Shown here: positions 56,507 to 64,000 of the stretch, piece after piece
How the letters are laid out: each line of letters opens with the position of its first letter
Position numbering within the stretch: position 1 is the stretch's first letter
Origin: Rattus norvegicus
Taxonomy: Eukaryota > Chordata > Mammalia > Rodentia > Muridae
Length of the DNA stretch: 64,000 nucleotides
Direction of reading: 5' to 3'
Assembly (NCBI RefSeq): GCF_036323735.1
Contig: NC_086037.1
Span: 54,703,502-54,767,501, forward strand
The notes under the pieces: generated by a model
The model's database searches: none
Told to the model about the DNA's origin: nothing
Seen by the model: the letters and a program-made list of their open reading frames with translations, nothing else
Program-made: the position numbers and the translations under genes

Positions 56507-57090
56507 GCAGATTCTGAATCAGAAGATTACAATAGCCTGAGATCATATTTCTGATTTGTCTCATTGGTTGGCTTTTGTCAGATAGGGTTTTGCTATGTAG
56601 CCCTGCTTGGCCAGGTATTTTCTGTGTAGCTCATTGTGGCTTTGAACTCACAGCAGTCCTCCTGCTTCTACCTTGTCTTCTGAGTGCTGGGATTACAGAC
56701 ATTCATCACAATACCTGACTTTTGAGATAGTAGCTTCTATGTGATTCATGGCACTTTAAGTATCAGTGTAGTAAAGCGCTTAGTATGTTGTCTGGTACCA
56801 CCTAACAAGTCTTCATACATCCCACCTCACCCAGGGCCATGTGTGTGGTGAGCATGTGCTCAGTCATTGAGCTGTTTTCCCAGCCTTAGATCATTCAGCT
56901 CTTGAACAGAGTACTGTGCCAGCTAAACCACTGCATGTAATCCTGGCTAGGTCCTGGGGATCTAAATTATTTTAATTCTTCTAAATTAAATCTAATTTCT
57001 CTAAATTATTCCTTTTTTTCTTTCCTTTTAAATTCTATTCATTCATTAATTTCTTTCTCTTACTATTTTCTTTTTCCAATCAGGGGTTTA

Positions 57091-57425
57091 TGAGGTGGTT
57101 TGAATAAGAATGGCCCCACCAGCTCATGTGTTTGGATGCTTAGTCACCAGAGAGTGACCCTATTTGAAAGGATTAGAAGGATTGGGAGGTGTGTCTTGGG
57201 AGGGGGCTTTGAAGTTACAAAAGCACTTGCCAAGCCCAGAGTCTGTTTAAGGATCAGACTGTAGCTCTCAGCTACTGTTCTATACCTGCCTGCATGCGAC
57301 CTTGTGACCCACCATGATAATGGACTAAACTTCTGAAATTATAAGCCAGCTCCCAACTAAATGCTTTTTTAAGAGTTTCCTTGGTCATAGTGTCTCTGCA
57401 CAGCAAAAGAACAATGAGTAATACA
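57091..57425 (+). mobile_element. Solo MaLR LTR (MT-like)
   Basis: TGAGGTGGTTTGAATAAGAA start, GATAATGGACTAAACTTCTG, an AACTAAATGCTTTTTT polyadenylation region and a CTTGGTCATAGTGTCTCTGC end. No internal region is attached. Confidence 0.85.
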
Positions 57426-59309
57426 GCTTGTGACTCTGTTATACTAGAAAGGTCACAAACTTATGGAATTGTAGCACTTGTAGGAACCTTTGGGAGATCA
57501 TCTACTAGGGAAGTAAACAAGTGTGCACAGCCCAGCAGCACCCTCAAATCCATTGTGTGTTGGGGCAGGGATTCCTGGTTGTGTTCAACTGCTGGGATGT
57601 TATTCAGCTTTGAGGCAAGAGAAAGAAAAGCTTAGAATCTCAGATTTGTGGCACAGCAAATCATCCTGCCTCCAAAGCCAGGAACTCCGCACTGGGAGTC
57701 ACTGAGACCACTTATTTCCTTTTGTTTTACAAACGTGGAAGAGGCCCAGACAATTGGTTGGACCCTGTTCCTGTTGTTGATTGATGGCAAAGTTGCTTTT
57801 GGGAAAAAGTATTTCCATCTCAGTCTATTCTTTACCTTAGCAGCTTGTCCTTGTCCTTTTCTGTTGAGCTGTTTAAGTAGCAGATGACTCATCAGTGAAG
57901 CTTATTGTCATCATTCTCTTCAGGCTGAAAAGTTGTAATCAGATCATACATAATAAAAACAGATTGACCTTTGACTCGCTGTCATATATTTGCTTTTGTT
58001 CTTAGTGACCAAAATGACTAAGATGTCAAGTGTTTAATAGCCATCTTTTAAGGGAAACTCTGAGAGATGATAGGCTGTTTATAGCAGAAGATAACTATAC
58101 TGGAGGGGTTTGGACTCCTGAATTCTCATCTGTCTGTCACTGTTGCGTGACTTCTTACAAGTCATCACAATTGTTTTATATAGATGGATACACACCTATA
58201 GACACGCATGTGTCCGTACCATTCATTTCCTTTCTCTGCTCAGTGCAGTGCTGAGGGTCAAACTTAAGGATTTGTAGATTAAGTTCTCCAGTGAGCTAAA
58301 TTTTCATCCCTTTTTACCGTGTTTTGAAGTAGAATGAAGTTTCTTGTTTCTGGATCTATACCAGATTGTTACTGAAAGAAGGCAAGGAGATTTGTGTTTT
58401 CTTCTCATTTCAGCACTCTGTTTTTGAGATCATGCCTCATGTAGCCCAGCCTGTCCTTGAACTTGCTATGTAGCCAAGAATGACCTTGCCCAGGAATATC
58501 ACCCGTCTTTAACTGCCTCCTGCCCTTACCTCCCGCATACTGAGCTTACAAGCATGCGCCACCGCACCTGGCTTTAGTACTCTTTTAAGACTTTAAAAGA
58601 GATTATGTGTTAGACTGGAGAGAGCTCAGTGTCCTGTACTGGAAATAGTAGCCAGGTGAGGAACAAGCGTGCAGACCTGAGTTAGAGCCCCTGGATTCTG
58701 AGTGCTGCGTCTGTGGAGCCCTAGGATCGCTGACCAGCTGTGCTAGGCTAGACTACCTGCGAGTCTCGCTGCTTACACTGTCTCGGTGAAACAGTGGGTG
58801 GCACCGGAGAAACAGTACCCAAGGTCGTCCTCTGGCCACAGTATACATGCATTCATGTGAACATATAGTCACATACATGCTATACATGAATGTGCTACAT
58901 AGTACACATGAATATGCACTGTGTTATATATTGTAAAATCAATACAAATAACTTATTTTTAAACTTTTGTATTTTGATAACTTGTAAAATCAGTATGCAT
59001 TTTACCGTCAATGGCAGGTGATAGTTTAATTGGCAGTGATTTTTCTCTTGTAATGTTTGTTCTGACACCGTCTCATTCACAGCAGTGTTCTTAATGTGCC
59101 AGGGTTAATGATGACTTGAGAAATTAAGGGCTTGGTCCCTGTTAGGTGGGTAATGGGAGAGTCGCAATATGTGAAATCCCTTAAATTTACTCACATTTAA
59201 ACACATTGTCCAGTTTTACAATTAAAAAAAAGTTAGTAAAAAAATCACATAGTAAAATATCAGTATATATTTTGGTTCAGATTTTAAATTATATTTAATA
59301 AAAGAAGAA

Positions 59310-59475
59310 AGAGCTGGGGAGATGGCTTGGTGGATATCACCATCTGATTCCCAAGACCCACATGGTGGAAGGAGAAAATGGACTCCTGAAAGTTGTCCTC
59401 TGACTTCCTTATGTGTACTGTGTGTGTGCAGTGCTCCATACCCCATGCCCAGACACAAACTAAATAAATGTAATA
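59310..59475 (+). mobile_element. B3/B4-type SINE
   Basis: GAGCTGGGGAGATGGCTTGG head, AGTTGTCCTCTGACTTCC middle and AAATAAATGTAAT tail; shortened and diverged. Confidence 0.7.
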
Positions 59476-59860
59476 AAAATTAAAAGAAAAAACAAAAAGG
59501 GTGGTGAAGGCATACAGGATTAAGATACATCTATACATGTATGAAATTGTAAAAGAATAAATGAAAGGTACAAAAGAAAAAGGGTGCCTAGACCATCTGC
59601 ATGTCTGGATAACTAGATACAAGTTGGAAGTCCCCAAGAGCTGCTCAGTTCACAGTTTCCTGGAAGACTTGGCAGAAGGGAGGAAGTCTTGTAGGCAGAA
59701 TTAGGGTTTGGGTATAAAGGATGCGAGTCAGAGCTGCACTGGAAGAGAAGCAGGGTGAGGTCTGGGCGAATCTCCATCTCCGTGTTTCACCAAGCAGGAA
59801 GCTTTCCTGCGCTTACACAGAGCCTTTATTGGTGCTTAGGATAAAAGTCCATGTCCATAG

Positions 59861-60182
59861 TGTCTCAGTTAGGGTCTTACTGCTGTGAGCAGACACCATG
59901 ACCAAGGCAAGTCTTAGAAGGACAACATTTAATTGGGGCTGGCTTACAGGTTCAGAGGGTCAGTCCATTATCATCAAAGTGGGAACATGGCAGCATCCAG
60001 GCAGGCATGGTGCAGGAGGAGCTGAGAGTTCTACATCTTCATCTGAAGGCTGCTAGCAGAATACTGGCTCCCAGACAGCTATGACAAGGGTATTAAAGCC
60101 CACTCCCACAGTGACACACCTACTCCAAGGCCACACCTCCCAACAGTGCTACTCCTTGGGCCAAGCCAGCCCCTTTGATTCA
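59861..60182 (-). mobile_element. Solo MaLR LTR
   Basis: Starts TGTCTCAGTTAGGGTCTTAC on the plus strand and continues through CATTTAATTGGGGCTGGCTT to CCACACCTCCCAACAGTGCT. The last part is diverged. Confidence 0.85.
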
Positions 60183-61590
60183 CCAGCCCAGGGCAGGTTG
60201 GCCTAGAATTCCAAGACTTTAATCACGTGGTCACTTGTTTTGGTGACAGAGTTCTATCCTGAGTCTCTTTCTCAGCATAAATAACCTAAGAGGCCTGTGA
60301 ATAACAAAGACTGTCCTTGGTGTTTACCTCCTAGTGACCAAGGACCAAGGCCAGCTGTATTCTGTCATACTGCTGTGGTGCATTAAAAAATAGTGTATCT
60401 TTCAAGGGGTGGTATAGTAAATGTAATAAGATACAGGCATTTAAGACAACCTTCTAGGGGCTATGGAATGAATGATATATGAAGTGCTTTGAGCTGTTTT
60501 CTGCATAAATTATGTTAGCAAAATAAAACAATATGGTTTTTCCTAAGAAAGAAGTAGATTGGTTTTGTAATGGAACAGACACAAGTTCAAATGGACTATT
60601 ACTGTGTTCTGGTTATGTTACTCTGAACGTCAGTTTTCGTATTTCTGAAATAGGCATTGCTCTGTAATACTTTGTGTAATACCAGAGATACCTTCAGCAC
60701 AGCATGTGGTAAAAGTTATTCTTACTGCTGTTGGAATTATTCTCTGTATTACCAACTGATATTTGCGGATTGTATTGTCAAAGGAGACTGGAATTGAATG
60801 GTAATCTGAATTCAGTGTAGAGAGCAGTGCAGTGCTGTGCTTTATCAGGGCCTTTAGTGTTTGTGTTAGGTCTTACAGGGCTTTTCACAGTGTGTGCTTT
60901 TGCTTCCCACTGATAACAAGGCTGTGTATTTGTTTGCTGTTTTTGAAACAGGTTCTCACTGTGTGTATATTCCAGGCTCGCTTGGAACCCATGAGGCTCT
61001 TGCCTTTACCTGGATTATCAAACTTGTGCTAGGATCGTAGATGGGATTATAGATTGCAGCAGTCTCGGTAGAAGTCATTTTGGGAGGGGGAGGGAGTGGT
61101 GCTGGGGTTGAACCCAAGGCTTCTCTCCTGCTAAGCAAGTGCTCTGCCATTGAGCCACATGTGTAACGCCTGAAGGAACTCGTGGAAGATGTGCTTACTG
61201 AAGTTTTAATTAGAGCACTGCTTAGAGACTAAATGCACAACACCGTTGGCCAGGGCACATAATCTACTGTCAGGACATTGTCGCCTGTCTTGCTAGCTGA
61301 TGTGTGGGACCTTCAAATGTATGCATATTGAAATTCACAGCATGGGTCCTTTCACTGTCTTTTTGTTTTTTGAAACAAATAGCTAGTTACCAGTCTGTTA
61401 AACTTTTAAAATTTTGGATCAAAAAATTGAGCTGTAAACATATCACCTCCTTTCCTTCCCCCATGTTCTCTGCTCTTTAAAGCAAATGAATTTAGTGAAT
61501 AAATTGAATTAATCTTTCACTATACTTGATCTTGTACTTCCTGAGATTTCCTTATTTACTAATTTACGTTACATTAATAAGAACGAGCAT

Positions 61591-61765
61591 GGGGCTGGAG
61601 AGATGGCTCAGGGGTTAAGAGCACTGGCTGCTCTTCCAGAGGTCCTGAGTTCAATTCCCAGCAACCACATGGTGGCTCACAACCATCTGTAATGGGATCT
61701 GATGCCTTCTTCTGGTGTCTGAAGACAGCAACAGTGTACTTATATATAATAAATAAATCTTTAGA
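61591..61765 (+). mobile_element. B2 SINE
   Basis: Forward B2, starting GGGGCTGGAGAGATGGCTCA and ending with an AATAAATAAATCTTT tail. Confidence 0.94.
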
Positions 61766-62781
61766 GCAGATGTGGAGGTTTTCTTAATTTTTTCATGCAA
61801 CCAGGAATAATATATAAAGAGGGTTTCCCAAGTGTGCATAGCCTTTAAAAGGCCTGGTAATTTGATCATGCAAAATACATGAGAGTTAGGATGTAAGCTC
61901 AGTGGTAAAGGTGCTTGCCCACAAGCTTGCCAACCTGTATTTGAGTCCTGGATCCAGTGGTGAAAGGAGATAGCCAGATGCTTCCTGAAAGTTGTCCTCA
62001 GACTTCCGAAAAAACACAAGCCCCCCCCCCAAATGAAACGAGTTAATTATGACTATGAGGTCATCCTATGAAATTTTGGTATTGAAATACACTGAACTCT
62101 AAATCCTGAAGGGAGTGTAGTTAAGATGGGATTTACATTTATTTGGAGGATGGTTTAGCTTAGATACTTCAATTTAAGTTGTAAAAGAATGATTCTGGTC
62201 ATATAGCCCAAGCTGACTTCTACAGGTGCCTCTTATTCCTCCGATAAGTGATGTTCTCACTTTTGAGCTTCTTGGTGTAATAAGAGTCTCCATATCATTT
62301 AGATCTCCATCTCAGATCTACCGATGTGAATTCCTCCTGTGCCTGGTCTCATTCAGAGGGGCAGTGTAGAGCACATCTGATCCTTTTGATGGGTTGTTAT
62401 AAGTTCTCCTTAAACACTTTCTAGAATTCATTTCTCTATTATGTGTGCTGTGCGTGTTCAAACTTTTTTGTACCATAGTGCACATTCCCTGGTCTGTCAC
62501 AGTAGCCTGTACTGAAAATCCCAGCTGTTGGGAGATGTAGACAGCAGGACCACTGCAAGACTGAGGTGAATCTGGACTACATAGTGTGAGTACCAGGGCA
62601 ACCAGCGCTACATAGCTGGGCCTTTTCTCAGAAAACTGTACTGTGTAAGTAAGTAATGATAAAATGTTTAATACTTCTGTGTCTTTATGTGCTATATGTT
62701 CTCCGCTGGCCCCCTTTTTAGTAGTAGTAGCAGCAGCGGCAGCAACAACTGGAAACCAGAAGATATATTGAGCTGGACATG

Positions 62782-63107
62782 TGTGATGGTTTGTTTATGC
62801 TTGGCCCAAAGAGTGGCACTACTAGAAGGTGTGGCCTTGTTGGAGTAGGAGTGTCATTGTGGGCGTGGGCTTTAAGACCCTCATCCTAGCTGCCTGGAAG
62901 CCAGTATTCCACTAGCAGCCTTCAGATGAAGATGTAGAGCTCTCAGCTTTCCCTGTACCATGCCTGCCTGGATACTGCCATGTTCCCACCTCGATGATGC
63001 TGGACTGAACCTCTGAACCTGTAAGCCAGCCCCAATTAAATGTTGTTCTTATAAGAGCTGCCTTGGTCATGGTGTTTGTTCACAGCAGTAAAACCCTAAC
63101 TAAGACA
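62782..63107 (+). mobile_element. Solo MaLR LTR (ORR1-like)
   Basis: TGTGATGGTTTGTTTATGCT start, AAGGTGTGGCCTTGTTGGAG, CCCAATTAAATGTTGTTCTT and an AACCCTAACTAAGACA end. It is complete in length; I see no clear target duplication. Confidence 0.88.
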
Positions 63108-63484
63108 CCAAGGTAGGACATATTTAGAATTATACTACTTTGGAGGCTAAGGCACAATTGTCAGGAGTTCTATGCCAGCATGGGTTATAACAGCAAGCAC
63201 AACAAAAGACTAAGCAGAGAAGGAGGAAGGCAAGCCAGGTGTTGGTTTATTTTTGGTGTGCTTTGTACAGCAGTGTGCGATCTTCTGTTTGGTTCTTATT
63301 TCGATGCAGGTGTTTGTTTGCAGCTTTTGTACTGATTGCTGTTTTCACTATACTCTTCCCTTAAATCCTGTTGCTTCAGTGTTCTGTAGTTACTCGAATA
63401 TAGACTAACCTTTATTGTGTCTTTACAGAGAAGTGTCTTATATTTCTTCTTCATTTGTTGTTGTATTAGTTTTATTTTATTTTT

Positions 63485-63612
63485 TTGAATCAAAGTGTTA
63501 CTCTGTAGTTTTGGCTGTCTTGGAACTCTCTATGTAGACAGGTTAGCCTTGAACTCACAGAGATCTCCTTGTCTCTGCCTCCCAAGAGCTGGGACTAAAG
63601 GTGTACACACTA
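63485..63612 (-). mobile_element. B1 SINE
   Basis: Reversed B1: GGCTGTCTTGGAACTCTCTA, TAGCCTTGAACTCACAGAGA and AGCTGGGACTAAAGGTGTAC. Confidence 0.88.
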
Positions 63613-63620
63613 TATCTTGC

Positions 63621-63992
63621 TGTCTGAGTCAGGGTTTCTATTTCTGTAAAGAGATACCATGACCATAGCAACTTTTATAAGAGAACATTTAATGTAGGCT
63701 GGCTCACAGTTCAGAGGCTAGTCCATCGTCATCATGGCGGGTGGGGAGTGCGGTGGCCTGCAGGCAGACGTGGTGCTGGAGATACACCTCACAGTTCTGG
63801 ATCTGGATCGGCAGCTAACAGGAAGTGCGGGTGAGCCACTGGGCCTGGCTTGAGCTTATGAAACCCTAAGGCTTATTCCCAGTGATGCACTTCCTCCAGC
63901 AAGACCATACCTACTCAAAGAAGGCCACACCTCCCATTAGTGCCACTCCCTAAGAGCCTGTGGGGGGCCATTTTCATTTCAAACCACCATAC
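63621..63992 (-). mobile_element. Solo MaLR LTR, reversed
   Basis: Starts TGTCTGAGTCAGGGTTTCTA on the plus strand and ends near CATTTCAAACCACCATA, very close to the window edge. A possible internal region beyond the edge cannot be excluded. Confidence 0.85.
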
Positions 63993-64000
63993 TGGCTTTC

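Larger units (their letters stand above)
49356..64000 (+). other. Phlpp2 intron 2, incomplete at window edge
   Basis: I looked for the next expected Phlpp2 sequence (RRLEPTERPLQIVYDYL-like) and did not find it. The region is filled with B2, B3 and B1 SINEs, ID elements, a full MaLR element and solo LTRs. Diverged reversed B1 copies not listed singly lie near 51595-51700, 53005-53120, 56575-56725 and 58430-58575; a forward one lies near 55930-56060. A short missed exon is possible. Confidence 0.65.

Overview
This is a mammalian, rodent genomic window, almost certainly rat. It is vertebrate intron/exon DNA with GT-AG splice junctions, one CpG-island promoter and dense B1, B2/B3 and ID SINEs. 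At least seven ID elements still have clear target-site duplications, and abundant young ID copies are a hallmark of the rat lineage. The many short open reading frames across introns, simple repeats and the 3' UTR are not genes.

Positions 1-37,090 hold the 3' four-fifths of Ap1g1 (gamma-1 adaptin, AP-1 clathrin adaptor) on the + strand. Twenty coding exons (263-404 to 33,021-33,122) splice in phase and encode residues 110-822, ending at the expected 822-residue C-terminus. A 9-nt microexon (4041-4049) encoding Asn-Glu-Lys lies between the third and fourth exons and would give an 825-residue form. About 210 bp after it sits an 18-copy minisatellite in which every unit looks like a complete 3' splice site. 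The intron at 12,577-16,530 contains a C/D-box snoRNA (12,825-12,906) whose guide pairs with 5.8S rRNA around U14, identifying it as SNORD71. A roughly 4-kb 3' UTR with several AATAAA signals follows.

Positions 37,090-41,000 are intergenic, with SINEs and one unexplained exon-like segment. A CpG island (about 40,950-41,950) marks the promoter of Phlpp2 (PH domain and leucine-rich repeat protein phosphatase 2), also on the + strand. Its second exon (49,063-49,355) carries the familiar start methionine, but exon 1 (41,151-41,249) has an upstream ATG in frame with it, predicting a 35-residue N-terminal extension. I recognise no further Phlpp2 exon, so 49,356-64,000 is read as intron. That intron contains a near-complete non-autonomous MaLR retroelement (51,827-54,090) with two LTRs, a primer-binding site, a 5-bp target duplication and a nested ID insertion, plus several solo MaLR LTRs.

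The two protein genes are head-to-tail neighbours, matching the order I recall for the human AP1G1-PHLPP2 locus on 16q22. They have unrelated roles: vesicle sorting for Ap1g1, and Akt/PKC dephosphorylation for Phlpp2.
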